A stretch of 64,000 nucleotides of DNA from Stomorhina lunata (lineage: Eukaryota > Arthropoda > Insecta > Diptera > Rhiniidae): positions 34,578,292 through 34,642,291 of the forward strand of contig OW121740.1 of assembly GCA_933228675.1 (NCBI GenBank), in the 5' to 3' direction. Shown here one piece after another: positions 34,401-45,152 of this stretch. Positions within the stretch are counted from its first letter, which is position 1, and every line of letters starts with the position of its first letter. The notes under the pieces are model-generated. The model was given only the letters and a program-made list of their open reading frames with translations. It had not been told where the DNA came from and did no database searches. The position numbers were made by a program, and so were the translations under genes.

Positions 34401-35230
34401 TGTATATTAGGGTGGAGCGAAATATAACTTTTATTGAAATTCGTGACGCCTGGGTTAAAAATCGTTGCTCTACGTCCTAAGAAGCTCAGAAATGTTGTCT
34501 TCCTACGTCAATGTCCCGAGGTGGCGCACAGGACATTTATTTCTAGGAGCCATTTGTATGGGGAAAATGGGACTTTTTTCGGTTTTTGGTAAATTTCAAC
34601 CAATAAATTTATGTTTTTGGTAAAATAAATAATTGGATGTAGAAAAAAACTAAATCAGCTTTGGGTCATTTTAGTCCCCATGTCTGTTAAGGGTTAAATA
34701 AAATATTTTTAATGAAACAATATAACCATTCTTAAAAAGAACTATTTTTATTAATTTTGATCGAAATTCGCCACTTAATTTATAACATTTCGTATTTTTG
34801 CCACTATAAAACGAAATTTTTACCTTTGACCCCGATGAAAAAAGGGTTAAGCTCACCCAATATCAAAGAAAGTTCTAGTGGACATTCCCCAATGACTAGG
34901 AAATAAAATTCAGTATTAACTTTATCAAAAGAAAACTTAAATAAAATTTACTATGCATCTACTTAAATAATTTGAAAAAATTTACTTTTTCGCGAAATTT
35001 TACGATTTCAATTTACAGGTACGGCGAAACCATATGAGGCCCTATGCTCCACTGGGAGTCAAGGATAACAGAAGAAGAAGAAACCATATGAGATATCAAA
35101 CTGAACTTTTTTTGGATTTTATTACCACATCTGTCTATTTTAACATTCTGCGTTCAAAGAAGCTCAGAAAAAAATTTTGTCTTCCTAGGTCAATGTCCTT
35201 TTCTGATGGCTTGTTGGATTTAAAGTTCCT
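34401..35230 (+). repeat. Diverged duplicated segment (AAGAAGCTCAGAAA phrase)
   Basis: 34485-34520 and 35150-35195 share GAAGCTCAGAAA, TTGTCTTCCTA and GGTCAATGTCC-type sequence, indicating an old duplication or two copies of one repeat. TTAGGGTGGAGCGAAA at 34408 looks like the end of an element. No protein motif is seen. Confidence 0.4.
35027..35092 (+). mobile_element. 42-bp RTE tail insertion with perfect 12-bp target duplication
   Basis: AAACCATATGAG at 35027-35038 and 35081-35092 are identical. Between them lie 42 bp, GCCCTATGCTCCACTGGGAG, then TCAAGGATAACA and GAAGAAGAAG. It is the terminal piece of the RTE-type element ending at 45537 on the other strand. Perfect flanks and a GAA tail indicate target-primed reverse transcription with extreme 5' truncation. 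Confidence 0.9.
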
Positions 35231-35239
35231 TGTAGTTTA

Positions 35240-35500
35240 AAAGTTATGATTCTCCTGTAAAAAAATGACCTTTTGCATTTTAGGTGACCATTTATTTATT
35301 CATCAATTTCTATGGTGTCCCCTTCAATATAATGCACTTGTGTCAGTGTTTTTTCCAATCCCTGAAGCAGTTTTAATAAGCCCTTTTTGGAATGCGCTTG
35401 AACTCTTTTAGCGATTTGGTTTTCATCTGCACAATCGTCTCTTCAATCTTGGGAACAGGAAAAAGTTGCAGGAGACCAAAATCTGGTAAAAACGGTGGCT
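35240..35500 (-). pseudogene. Mariner transposase carboxy-terminal relic
   Basis: The reverse strand reads KTKSLKEFKRIPKRAY, a stop, then NCFRDWKKH, a stop, and HKCIILKG. It is the familiar carboxy-terminal helix and DWKKRWHKCI region of mariner (DD34D) transposases. Only the last quarter of the protein survives. The catalytic region is not visible upstream. Confidence 0.65.
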
Positions 35501-35517
35501 TCCATTGTTTCGATAGA

Positions 35518-36925
35518 AATAATTTATTACAGAAATCGAACCGAGGCTTAATGTGATATTCTAAGCTTCCCAGTAAGAAAAAAGGTTTATTCTCAAATTG
35601 AGGATGATTTCAAAATTAATGTTTTTTCAAAGGTTAAACGTTTTATACTGATTTGATACTGATTTAAGAATAATAGCGTTCTCAACAAAAAGGGGACTTT
35701 ATTCTCAAATTGAGAAATGCCTTTATTCTCAAATCACCATTATCAAACCTCATTCTCAAAGGTTTTTCAAATGTGGATATCATCTACATGTGGAACATAA
35801 ATAAAATGGCGTTGTATTTTTGATATTTTTGAGTTTGCTTATTTTGTTTTTGAAAACGGTGCATCACATTTGAATTCTTTTGCTTAAAATATATTTTTTT
35901 TATTGTTAGGTAAGAAAAATTTTAAGAAGCAAAGAAAATTTACTTATGCATATGAATATTATTGAACTTTTAATCTTGACAGTTTTTAAGCAAGGTTTTA
36001 TGGTCAAATATGGATCAATTTTAAAAAATCCGAATGAAATAACGAATTTCGTTGAAATGCAATGCCATTCCATTAAAATATCTTAAACATTCATTTTTTT
36101 TAACATAAATTATTTTTTTAATGTTTGAAAAAAAATTGAAATAAGGTTTGATATCAAATTTATATAACACCATTTTTAAAATTTTTCTCAAATCATCTTA
36201 GGGTTTGATAATGATTTGAGAATAACCTTTATTCTAAATTTAAGAAACTATCATTTTTCAAACGTTTATTCTAACGATACGATTTATTAGTTTAAGCTCT
36301 GTTTTAGCCTAATATTGTAATATAAATGTCAATTCTCATGTAACAATATTTTTTCAGAATTTTTGTTTTTAAACGTATATAACTTTTGTCGAAATAATTC
36401 GATCTTAGTAGTACCTTCTAATAAAATATAGATTAAAAAGTTGTCTTTCAAACAAGCTATAGTTTATCTTGATACAATTAATATTACCAAAAATATTGTA
36501 TTTTAGAACCATCTACTTAAATTAAATTTTTTCTCAAATTTTCAAAATTTTCATATTTATTTAGTTTTCTATTTACGTCATTCACATTCTCTACAATTAT
36601 ATGAAGATTTGTCATTATTTTTGAAATATTTAAATAAATATTTTATCAAAGATATGTTTATGATTTTCTAAAACTACCTCAAAATAAACATTTACCAAAA
36701 GTAATGAAAAATTTATTGCATTTTTTTGATATTGAAAATAAATTTGTGAAACATTATTATCTTTTTAAAGAGCAAAAATATTATTATTGAAAATGAATGT
36801 AAATCTCAAACATCTGTTTAGGTTTGAAAAAAGTTTGAAAAAATTGTTTGATATCAAATTTAAAAGTCATCATATTTCAAACGTTTGACACTGTTCATAC
36901 ATGCTAACCGACTAAGTCAAAGCTT
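35518..36925 (-). other. tRNA-like sequence split by an AT-rich insertion
   Basis: 35525-35575 (reverse strand GCTTAGAATATC to GGTTCGATTTC, B-box-like) and 36893-36910 (reverse strand TTAGTCGGTTAGCATG, A-box-like) together match the unit at 14283-14395 in the same order. The intervening 1.3 kb contains many TTTGAGAATAA and TTTGATA(A/T)C phrases, starts near CCCAGTAAGAAAAAAGG and has no gene. Confidence 0.4.
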
Positions 36926-38172
36926 ATATAATTATATATAATTATATTCGACTTTAAAAAAAACAAAGATTTCACAATGAATCCAATTTGACTAACTGGA
37001 GGCGACCCCATTTTTTGATTACCTAAAAATGTATTAATTTAAAAACGCGCTCAACAGGCCTACGCTAGTGCAGGTGATCTATACTGCCATTAAAATAGAC
37101 ACAATTTTGTATCTTAAGCAACTATTCTTAATATTTAAATGGAAAGTTAATTGTATTATACAAATTTAGGAAGACATCTAATATTTGTTACCTGCCAAAA
37201 AATTCTTATTGAACGCAAATCTTCCTTAACCCTTTTTCACAGCTTAATGATTTTCAGACAACGATTAAAATGTGTGAATTAAGTCCCCCAAAAGCACTGG
37301 ATTAAAAATATTTCCGCATATTAAACGCTACTTACCCAAATAAATTCCAAAACACATTTTGACTTTCTGTAAGAAAAAGCCGAAAATCAAAATAGATCTT
37401 TGGGGATTTTCGATATAATCACAATAAATATGTTAAAATTTTGGCAAAAATCTCAAATATAAAGAATAAAGTCATAAAGAGATCAGAGCTTAGGGCACTG
37501 ATTAGTAGTGGTGATCAGACAAAGGAGACTCATAATCGATAGATGAATTGATCAGACATTTAGAAGACGATTAGAAGAGCGAGTGATCATGAGTTTGTAT
37601 GAGCGAATGTGTGATTGTTTCCCTATTGTCAAGAGCTGAGCTGATTAAAGGGGCGTTTGACATTTAAGTTTACGGTTTTGAAATTTCAGATTTTTGTTTT
37701 TCATATAATTATTTTTTTGTATGTATGAAGAGGTTTTTTTCCTTCAATATTTTTGTCTATTTAAAATCCCATGTGTATTGGAATATCGAGTGAGGATCGT
37801 CCAAATAATGATCACTTTCAGTGGAATTTATTTATGGGTGCTCAGAGCCATGTGTGTTTTGATTTTGGTTTTCGTAAGAGATTTTTTGTTTTCATTTCGT
37901 AGGCGTTTACAGTGTTTATGAGCCATAAATGTCAACTCTTTCGTTTCTCTACTCTGTCCCGTAAGTGACGATGATGGTGATTATGATGATTTGACACATG
38001 ACACTTCTGTGTTGGCTAAACTTAGCAGCATGTTAGAAAGAAGACTAACTAACTGTCTGTCTGTTTGAAGGTTTTGTGAACCACGTTTCTAGAATAAATT
38101 CCAACTAGCGAAAGATTTTTTCTTTCAAGATCTACAGAGTCATATTGGACAAAATATTGTAAAAAGGTAGAC
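36926..38172. other. No recognisable gene
   Basis: AT-rich. A phrase near 37631 (AAGAGCTGAGCTGATTAAAG) faintly resembles the 180-bp repeat at 3898. The frame at 37721-37921 is hydrophobic but has no homology I can recognise. Confidence 0.45.
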
Positions 38173-38265
38173 AAAGGGTTTTGCGAATTTTGTGAATTTG
38201 ATTGTGTTATGCTCTTTAGCGAAGATGTTGCGGATAAGCCGGCGAAGGTTTTAAAGGGTTTTGCG
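38173..38265 (+). repeat. Inserted fragment of the 132-bp repeat, with flanking duplication
   Basis: 38191-38256 is identical over 66 bp to 40053-40118, the first unit of the tandem array. AAAGGGTTTTGCG occurs on both sides (38173-38185 and 38253-38265), a probable 13-bp target duplication. Confidence 0.8.
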
Positions 38266-39238
38266 GCGATGCAAAATTTTTCAATACCATATGGAAGTAT
38301 GTAGTTAGAAATATTTCCATGATGAGTTTTGAGGTTTTTTTGCATTCATATTTCACGGTTTGTTTTCGATTAGTTTTGGTTTTGGGGGGAGTAAACCACA
38401 AAACCAATGACCACCTCTTGATTTTCTAGTCTGTCAGAAAAACAGATAATTTGTTGTTGTCAAACGTGTAGTAAATGCCAATTTGAAAATTATTTATGTG
38501 CTGCAATATCTTTTACCTCTACTTAGATATAAAATATTTAAATTTACTTAATGTTTTCCACGTTTCTATATAAAGCCACCCGCATGCCTTTTAAATTTTA
38601 TTTTTCCGTTTTTTTTTTTCGTTAATTTTCCTAAACATCTTAGAAAAACTCCGCGTTTTTTTTTTTTTTGTCATAATTTATGTAGCGGCTCAATGGGTTC
38701 GCGTCTTTAAACTAAATGGAACGGTGTTTTCCCATAACAATTTATCAACTCATTTGACTACAATTGTTATTACTTACCGTTGTATTTGTAAAAAAAAATA
38801 TATAAATAAATATTTTCATGATTATAACTTATCACAAAAAAATATAACACAAAATAATACATTTCATATCACCACCTTTTCGTCCGTCTACAAGTTGAAA
38901 ATTTTGTTTAACGTTCAAAATTATCACCAACTATTTATGTATTCCGTTAATCAGTCAGTCGGTAGACATCTGCTGAGTCGCTGAGTCCATTTGAGCAATT
39001 TTACTATCCAAAGTTCTATGTCATTCTTTTGAGTCTCGTGCTTTTATTTTCACGTGATAAAAGTTATCAAATGGGACTTTAACAAAGTCCAGAGTTGCCA
39101 GAATATTAAAAAAGTTTAGTGATTAAGCCTGATATTAAGTAACTCGTAAACACAGGGAATATTATTATAAGACTCTCAATCTTTCCCAAGAAGAAGAAGC
39201 TATCTGCGCTTCTTTTCGTTTTCAGATTTCGAATTACT
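38266..39238. other. No recognisable gene
   Basis: Overlapping reverse frames 38049-38345 and 38216-38407 cross the repeat insertion and are not credible genes. The rest is AT-rich. Confidence 0.45.
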
Positions 39239-39366
39239 ACCCAGCAAAACTTTGGTAATGACAAGTACTCTGATAACTGGTTACCTTGTAACGACTACAA
39301 CATACCATCCGAATAAATAATAAGTTCTTACAGAAGTACTTATCTTATATTCTTAAACGAGCAATA

Positions 39367-39399
<33 letters not shown>
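39239..39399. repeat. MITE-like end plus (TA)n microsatellite
   Basis: TACCCAGCAAAACTTTGGTA at 39239 resembles the inverted end of the small element at 44495-44648. A TATATA run of about 28 bp lies at 39371-39399. Confidence 0.5.
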
Positions 39400-39403
<4 letters not shown>

Positions 39404-40047
39404 GCTATCTCGAAAACGGCTCTAACGATTTTGATAAAATTTGGACAGTGGGTATCTTTTTTGATGCATAGGTCGAAGAAGAAGGGACTTTTGGAACTTT
39501 TACCTCTAAGAGGGTAAAAACGGGTAAAAAGGGGAAAAAATCGAAAACGCTATGTCTCCTAAAGTAATAGGTATAGAAACAAAATTAAACTTACGTTTTA
39601 AACAGCTTTGAAAATAAGCGGACAGGTGTTTGGTACTTTTTTGAAACTATGTCCGATAGGGGGTAAAAAAGGGTGAAAATAGTTTTTTTGGCACCTTTTT
39701 AACCCACTCTTATATTTTAAACTAAAGAATATAGAAAGAAACTTGGTACTGCAATCAATAGATGTAAAAAAAACATGAAACACGTATTTGGTACTTTTTT
39801 GATTTTGGAGCCAAAATGGGTAAAAAAGGGATAAAATGATAACTTAACATCTCCAAAGTAATATGAATAGGAACATTATACATTATGTTAAATGCGTTTT
39901 AAAAAAATGTACCGAATTCAATTGGCACCAAAAAAGTACCAAATATACATATGGAACTTTTAGAAATTAGGGAATAAAAAGGGGGAAAAATTAGTATTAT
40001 TTTAAACAAATGAATGTTTGTCTGTATGTATGTTCTTTATAGAATAG
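39400..40047. other. No gene; low-complexity GGGTAAAAA phrases
   Basis: Repeated GGGTAAAAA and GGTACTTTTTTGA phrases suggest an old degenerate repeat. No coding motif is seen. Confidence 0.4.
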
Positions 40048-40690
40048 TAAACTGTGAATTTGATTGTGTTATGCTCTTTAGCGAAGATGTTGCGGATAAG
40101 CCGGCGAAGGTTTTAAAGTTGATAAGACTAATTTCCGACAGATGGCGCCACTGAAAATTACTAAAAATTAATTAAATCGTAAACTGTACACTTGATCATG
40201 CTATGATCTTTAGCAAAGTTGTAGCGCATGAGCCGACGAAGGCTTTTTAGTTGGTATGAATAATTTCCGACAGGTGGCGTTACAGAAACTTACTCAAAGT
40301 CAATTTAATCGTAATCTGTACATTTAATCATGCTACAATCTTTAGCAAAGTTGTTGCACATGAGCCGACGAAGGTTTCTTAGTTGGTATGAAGAAATTTC
40401 GACAGGTGGCGCTACTGAAATTTACTCAAAGTCAATTTAATCGTATGCTGTACATTTAATCATGCTATAATCTTCAGCAAAGTTGTTACGGATAAGCCGA
40501 AGAAGTTTTATGAATTGGAATAAGCAAAGTCCGACAGGTGGCGCCACAGAAAACTACTCAAAATGAATTAAATCGTAAACTGTGCATTTGATCAGACTAT
40601 AATCTTTAGCAAAGTTGTTGCGCATGAGTCGACAGAGGTTTCTGTTGATATGAATAATTTCCAAAATTATTCAAAATGAGTTAAACTGTA
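40048..40690 (+). repeat. Tandem array, 132-bp unit, five copies
   Basis: Units start at 40048, 40180, 40312, 40444 and 40576, each with the order (T)AAACTGTGCATTTGATCA, TCTTTAGCAAAGTTGT, AGCCGACGAAGG and CCGACAGGTGGCGC. A partial sixth begins at 40689. A 66-bp copy of unit 1 is inserted at 38191. Confidence 0.92.
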
Positions 40691-40854
40691 AACTATGCAA
40701 ACTATGTGTTGGTCGGACAAAATAAATCAATTAATTCAAAATTAACTGAATATTTCTACAATGTCTTTCCTCTAAATTTATTTTACCACTTTATAATATA
40801 AAATATATAAAAACTTTAAAATTTTCCTCAAAATGCTTATCATAAAGCTCCGAG

Positions 40855-40945
40855 CAAGGCTCGGTCTACCAGGTACTTTGTAATTAAGATGGTAATTTAA
40901 ACTGAATGGCCCCGGTTCAAATCCCACCAAGGGCAACAATTTTTT
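40855..40945 (+). ncRNA. tRNA-like sequence (SINE head or tRNA pseudogene)
   Basis: Contains a perfect B-box form GGTTCAAATCC near 40914, and GGCTCGGTCTACCAGG about 55 nt upstream as a weak A box. A T-rich tail follows. The acceptor ends do not pair, so it is not a functional tRNA. Confidence 0.4.
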
Positions 40946-40987
40946 TTAGTTTTTTTTTTTTATTAAAAGAGTCTTTTTAAATGATTT

Positions 40988-43435
40988 TTGAATTTTAAGA
41001 ACTTAAATATTATCTTCTTCTTTAAACAACATTTTCCGGGTTGCGAACTAAACGCAACGGAAAACCAATCCCCATTTATTACCGAACAATTTAGAAGCAA
41101 TGAATGCAAAAATCTTATTACAATTGACAAAATTAGATGGGCAATCGGAACATTTGAACCCTACAAATCACCAGGTTTGGATAGCGTGTACCCAATAATG
41201 CTACAAAAATCCATTGGGTCTACTGAGGAACTGCTAAAAAGACTCTTTACTGCATGCATAGAACATGCTTACGTTCCAACAAATTGGAGGAAAGTAAAGG
41301 TAGTATTTATACCAAAAGTTGGTAAAATCCAACATCATGAAGCTAAAGATTATAGACCAATCAGTCTATCATCATTTTTACTGAAAACATTAGAAAGAAT
41401 CCTAGATAATCACGTTAGAGAGAGGATTGCTAATATGCCCTTTTCTCCCGACCAACATGCATATATCAAAGGCAAATCTGTTGAAACGGCACTGCATAGC
41501 TTAACATCAAGAATTGAGCAATCTTTAAATCAAGGAGAATATGCTTTGGCATGCTTCTTAGATATTGAAGGAGCCTTTAACAACATCAAATCAGAGGCTA
41601 TTGAGATAGCATTAGATAACAGTGGTTGCGATTCTAATGTAAAATCGTGGATAATAAAGTTTCTCACGCAACGCCATATACAGTCAGAACTGGGAGGATC
41701 AGTTCTACATGCGCTGGCTACTAGAGGTACGCCCCAAGGGGGAGTTATTTCACCTACACTATGGATACTTGTATTAAATGACATATTAGTACAATTCAAT
41801 GCTCTTGGTGTAGGAGTCGTGGCTTATGCTGACGACTTAGTATTAATCGTTAGAGGTAAATTCCCCAGCACTCTAACCGAAATAATGGAAAGATCATTAA
41901 AGATGTTACTCAGTTGGTCCAAACAGTGTGGTTTAGGAATTAATCCATCTAAAACAGAAATGGTAATATTTACAAGGAAAAGAATACCTTTGTTCGAGCC
42001 CCCAAAGCTTGACGGAAAAGTATTATCTCTTTCAAAACAAGCGAAGTTTCTAGGTGTAGTATTTGATTATAAACTTAAATGGCTACCAAATCTTAAAGAA
42101 AGGATTAAAAAGTCCTATGCGGCAATTTATTCATGCCAAAAACTTATAGGAAAAACTTGGGGATTAAGACCGAGAATGATTTATTGGATATACCAAGCTA
42201 TCGTTAGACCGACTTTAACACATGGCTCTCTAGTTTGGTGGCCAATTATGAACGTTAAATGTCATGCCTCCCTAGTTGAAAGAGTTAACAGAATAGTTGC
42301 ACTAAGCATCTCAGGGGCAATGAGATCTACTGCAACAGAAGCTCTATGTAGAATTTTAAATATGGACCCACTGCACCTACATATTAAAGAATATGCTCTA
42401 AGAACACAGGTCAGACTTAGTCAGAGTGGCCAATTGGTGATCAAAGAAAAGGGACACTCATCATTAATTATTAACTATGGATACAGAGACGTAGTTACAG
42501 ACTACATGACTCCTCAAATAGTATGGGATAAGAAGATTAGGGCTGTTATACCTTCAAGAGAAAGTTGGAATGTTAGAAACCATAATTCACTGGGTATAGA
42601 GATTTACACTGATGGTTCAAAGAAGGAACAAGGTACTGGTAGTGGAATTTTTTGTGAAAAACTAGGAATAAGTAGTAGTTTTAGTTTAAATACTGATTGC
42701 AGCATCTTCCAAGCAGAGATATTTGCTGTATTGGAAGCAGCTCGTATGATATCTATGATGCCGATATTCAAAAGCGATATCACAATTTACATAGATAGTC
42801 AAGCAGCAATCAAAGCAATATGCAATAGAACTATTAGGTCAAAGGTAGTTAGCCGTTGTCGCAGAGAGCTACAGGCTCTCAACGAACAACACTTCTTAAA
42901 ACTGTGCTGGGTACCTGGCCATAATAATATACTGGGCAATGAGAAAGCAGATGAATTGGCACGCAATGGAGCAGACTTGAATGGAAATGCAGCATATGTG
43001 GAGGTTTACCCTGGGCTCTGCTCAATTTATCAGAATATAAGAAGCAAATTTAAATCTGAATCAAATGTATTGTGGAATAACTCAACGCAATGTACTCAAA
43101 CGAAAGCTCTATGGCAGACAAGAGATATTAACACACAAAAAACTATATTAAATATGGATAAAAATGATTTAAGGATATATGTAGGTATCATAACTGGACA
43201 TAATAACTTAAGGTACTTCTTGAAAAAAATACGCTTAAGAAATGACGATATGTGTAGATGGTGCAACGAAGAAGAAGAAGATACATACCACTTCCTCTGT
43301 CAATGTGTTGCACTATCTAACAATCGATTTAAATGTTTTGATTCTTACTTTTTTCAGAATCTAGAAGATCTAAGGAACGTGCATCCTCTAAAGATGATAA
43401 AATATATCAAATTGTCGAAGCTTTATGTGAACTGA
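40988..43435 (+). CDS. LINE ORF2 fragment: reverse transcriptase, RNase H, zinc knuckle
   Basis: 815 codons without a stop; the protein would copy LINE RNA at a nicked target. Reverse transcriptase: YRPISLSS (residue 122), FLDIEGAFNN with catalytic D192, GTPQGGVISP (from 247) and YADD (280-283). RNase H: D542 (YTDGS), E577 (QAEIFAV), D603 (YIDSQAA) and D655 (NEKADELAR), all four metal-binding residues present, with WVPGHNN before the last. A C756-x2-C-x8-H-x4-C zinc knuckle lies near the carboxy end, usual for such ORF2 proteins. The listed start is TTG at 40988; truth is that the amino-terminal endonuclease is absent through 5' truncation, so this is not a full gene. Intactness over 2.4 kb contrasts with all other LINE pieces here and marks a young insertion. 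Clade (I, LOA or relative) is uncertain. Confidence 0.92.
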   Translation: MNFKNLNIIFFFKQHFPGCELNATENQSPFITEQFRSNECKNLITIDKIRWAIGTFEPYKSPGLDSVYPIMLQKSIGSTEELLKRLFTACIEHAYVPTNWRKVKVVFIPKVGKIQHHEAKDYRPISLSSFLLKTLERILDNHVRERIANMPFSPDQHAYIKGKSVETALHSLTSRIEQSLNQGEYALACFLDIEGAFNNIKSEAIEIALDNSGCDSNVKSWIIKFLTQRHIQSELGGSVLHALATRGTPQGGVISPTLWILVLNDILVQFNALGVGVVAYADDLVLIVRGKFPSTLTEIMERSLKMLLSWSKQCGLGINPSKTEMVIFTRKRIPLFEPPKLDGKVLSLSKQAKFLGVVFDYKLKWLPNLKERIKKSYAAIYSCQKLIGKTWGLRPRMIYWIYQAIVRPTLTHGSLVWWPIMNVKCHASLVERVNRIVALSISGAMRSTATEALCRILNMDPLHLHIKEYALRTQVRLSQSGQLVIKEKGHSSLIINYGYRDVVTDYMTPQIVWDKKIRAVIPSRESWNVRNHNSLGIEIYTDGSKKEQGTGSGIFCEKLGISSSFSLNTDCSIFQAEIFAVLEAARMISMMPIFKSDITIYIDSQAAIKAICNRTIRSKVVSRCRRELQALNEQHFLKLCWVPGHNNILGNEKADELARNGADLNGNAAYVEVYPGLCSIYQNIRSKFKSESNVLWNNSTQCTQTKALWQTRDINTQKTILNMDKNDLRIYVGIITGHNNLRYFLKKIRLRNDDMCRWCNEEEEDTYHFLCQCVALSNNRFKCFDSYFFQNLEDLRNVHPLKMIKYIKLSKLYVN

Positions 43436-43566
43436 TAAAGGAGGAAAACAAAATGTGCTAAATGTTGGTAATGCTTCTCGAAATGAAGCTTCTTAATCGA
43501 GGACGCACTATGGATCAACACCTATGGTCTTGTGCATAATCTTACAGTTTTCTGTGAGGTCCTCCT

Positions 43567-43590
43567 ATCTAATCTAATCTAATCTAATCT
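43567..43590 (+). repeat. (TAATC)n tail of the LINE
   Basis: About four and a half ATCTA/TAATC pentamers immediately after the LINE 3' untranslated region. Confidence 0.85.
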
Positions 43591-43669
43591 TCTGTAAAAA
43601 AAATTTGTAAAACTAACTCATGTTAATGAAAAAATACCATCATGAGTCAATTTTGATTATGTAGGGGAT

Positions 43670-43870
43670 GTTGAATACCAAACACGACTCTAATTGGTCT
43701 TAACTTGGTAAGCCCAACTTATCTGGGTCATCCTTCATCTCAACTGTGGACACACACCTCCTCATGGTATCACCCGGGGAGCTAGTTTAACACCCATTAA
43801 TATTGTGAGTTAACATGTTCCGAGAGTTGTCCCATAAGATCGATAAAAATGGGTTAGGATTACGGGCTAG
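43670..43870 (-). repeat. Dispersed repeat G, copy 2
   Basis: The reverse strand matches 5315-5420 (GGGTGATACCA, GTCCAC.GTTGAGAT, GGGCTTACCAAGTTAAGACC). Its other half (ATCGATCTTATGGGA) matches 44995-45010. Confidence 0.65.
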
Positions 43871-44334
43871 TAACCCTCTCTTGAAAAAAAATACAATGAA
43901 GAGGATAAAATTAGAATTGAAATGTCCCACTACCAAATGTTAGAGGAGGATTTCCGAAACTTCGATAGAAAGACCAAGTAGAGGAACATTTTTCAAAGTT
44001 TGGCCTATAAAATTGGAGAATATTCGCACAAGATCGAAATCCATGGAATTCTAAAATATGCTCGGACTTTGACCTTAACAGATTGTAACATTTAAGTAAG
44101 TAAGAGTCAATCTTATGTAAAAACTTATACAAAAAAGAAGATTCAAATTGTTTAAGTTTTAAAATAATTTTAAAAAAGTTTTAAAATAATTACAAAAAAT
44201 CGTATAAAAATATTTTTCCAAAAATTACAACAAAGCACAAAAAAAAGCAGGGAAAAACAAAGTTATTTTCACATGATTTTGGATCTAAAAATAAAAATTG
44301 TTTATATTAATTATAAGCTGCTAAGTTTTCAACA

Positions 44335-44402
44335 TATGAAGTAGCTCAGTGCAAGAGTCTCTGCCTAGCAGTCGGAGGGTCTGGGTTCGAGCCCCCATGG
44401 GA
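44335..44402 (+). ncRNA. tRNA-derived sequence with A and B boxes
   Basis: GTAGCTCAGTGCAAGAG is a good A box and GGGTTCGAGCCCC a good B box. Between them CTCTG and CGGAG can pair as an anticodon-type stem around CCTAGCAGT, which at 9 nt is too long for a true anticodon loop. The acceptor stem does not pair. It is probably the head of a SINE or a tRNA pseudogene; a T- and A-rich tail follows. Confidence 0.5.
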
Positions 44403-44494
44403 TCATAAAAAAAATTTTGTATTTCGTTTAAAAATATATGTTTTTAATAAAACAACAACAAAAAAGTTGTTGTTGTTGTTGCTTTCAAATTGCT

Positions 44495-44648
44495 TACCCA
44501 AGTCATTACTTTTCTGCAATTGGTAAGTACTTGCCTCCAATGACATCCCCATGTTAATGTAATGACTTAAACAGCGAATGAGTTAGTAGTTCGTGTTCAA
44601 TAGTTTAACTGTTTAACTCATTATTTGGTAATGAAAAGTTTTACTGGG
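44495..44648. mobile_element. Small MITE with TACCCA ends
   Basis: TACCCAAGTCATTACTTTT on the left faces, in reverse, TACCCAGTAAAACTTTTCAT on the right. A related end lies at 39239. It is about 154 bp and non-coding. The target duplication is unclear. Confidence 0.5.
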
Positions 44649-44649
44649 T

Positions 44650-45060
44650 AAGAATATTAATATAAATAACACTTCAGGACCGAACAGTATTCCAGCACTA
44701 GTCTTAAAAAAGTTATTGGCGAATGCTACTCGGTCTTCATGCTGTCCAATATCTGGAATCCAATAATCTACTCAGTTGTTGGTACAGATTTCGTGGGGGT
44801 AACTATCCGATAAATCAGACAATTTAATCTACAATTTCTAGAAAGTGAAGAAGTGTTGGCAAATGAGTTAGTTGTGTTAAATGGTCTCTATTTCCAATCT
44901 ATTAAGGTTAAAGGCCGAGTATATTTTAGAATTCCATGCGCTTCGATCTTGTTCTCATTTTTCTCTTCTAAAATCCTAACCCATATTTTGATCGATCTTA
45001 TGGGATAACTTGCGGCATACGTTAGCTCACTACATTAACGGGTGTTAAGATTTGTTAGAG
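44650..45060 (+). pseudogene. LINE relic fragment (family J1) plus repeat G
   Basis: 44680-44720 reads NSIPALVLKKLLAN and 44780-44810 carries a shifted CWYRFRGG: the finger and first palm segments of the J1 reverse transcriptase (compare YRQYGFRRG at 23575). 44940-45060 matches repeat G near 43795-43860 in reverse. Too broken to be functional. Confidence 0.55.
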
Positions 45061-45076
45061 TTTTTCTAAGTCATAG

Positions 45077-45152
45077 AGTCCCACAATCTTCGTCTTCTGT
45101 TATTCTTGACTCCCAGTGGAGCATAGGGCCTCAGAGAATAGTCCCACAATCT
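45077..45152 (-). mobile_element. RTE-type 3' tail insertion with 13-bp target duplication
   Basis: AGTCCCACAATCT is repeated exactly at 45077-45089 and 45140-45152. Between them is the module (reverse strand) GAGGCCCTATGCTCCACTGG, GAGTCAAGAATAACAGAAGA. It has inserted into a J1-like LINE fragment that continues at 45155-45245 (YGFYRGL-like, then ALDIS). Confidence 0.85.

Larger units (their letters stand above)
40988..43590 (+). mobile_element. 5'-truncated LINE with RNase H, (TAATC)n tail
   Basis: Comprises the reverse transcriptase/RNase H frame at 40988-43435, a short 3' untranslated region, and a terminal tract of four or five TAATC units (about 43568-43590). No endonuclease or ORF1 lies upstream, so the copy is truncated at its 5' end within the frame. 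A tandem-repeat tail and RNase H fit the I/LOA-type LINEs. Confidence 0.88.

Noticed and set aside
38049..38407. Overlapping reverse frames of 98 and 63 codons
   Set aside because: They include the inserted 66-bp repeat unit and show no homology I can recognise.
44335..44402. A functional tRNA gene
   Set aside because: A and B boxes are good, but the acceptor stem does not pair and the anticodon loop would be 9 nt.
39239..44648. One 5.4-kb element bounded by TACCCAG inverted ends and carrying the LINE
   Set aside because: A closer partner end exists at 44495, and the LINE has its own tail; a small MITE at 44495-44648 is simpler.
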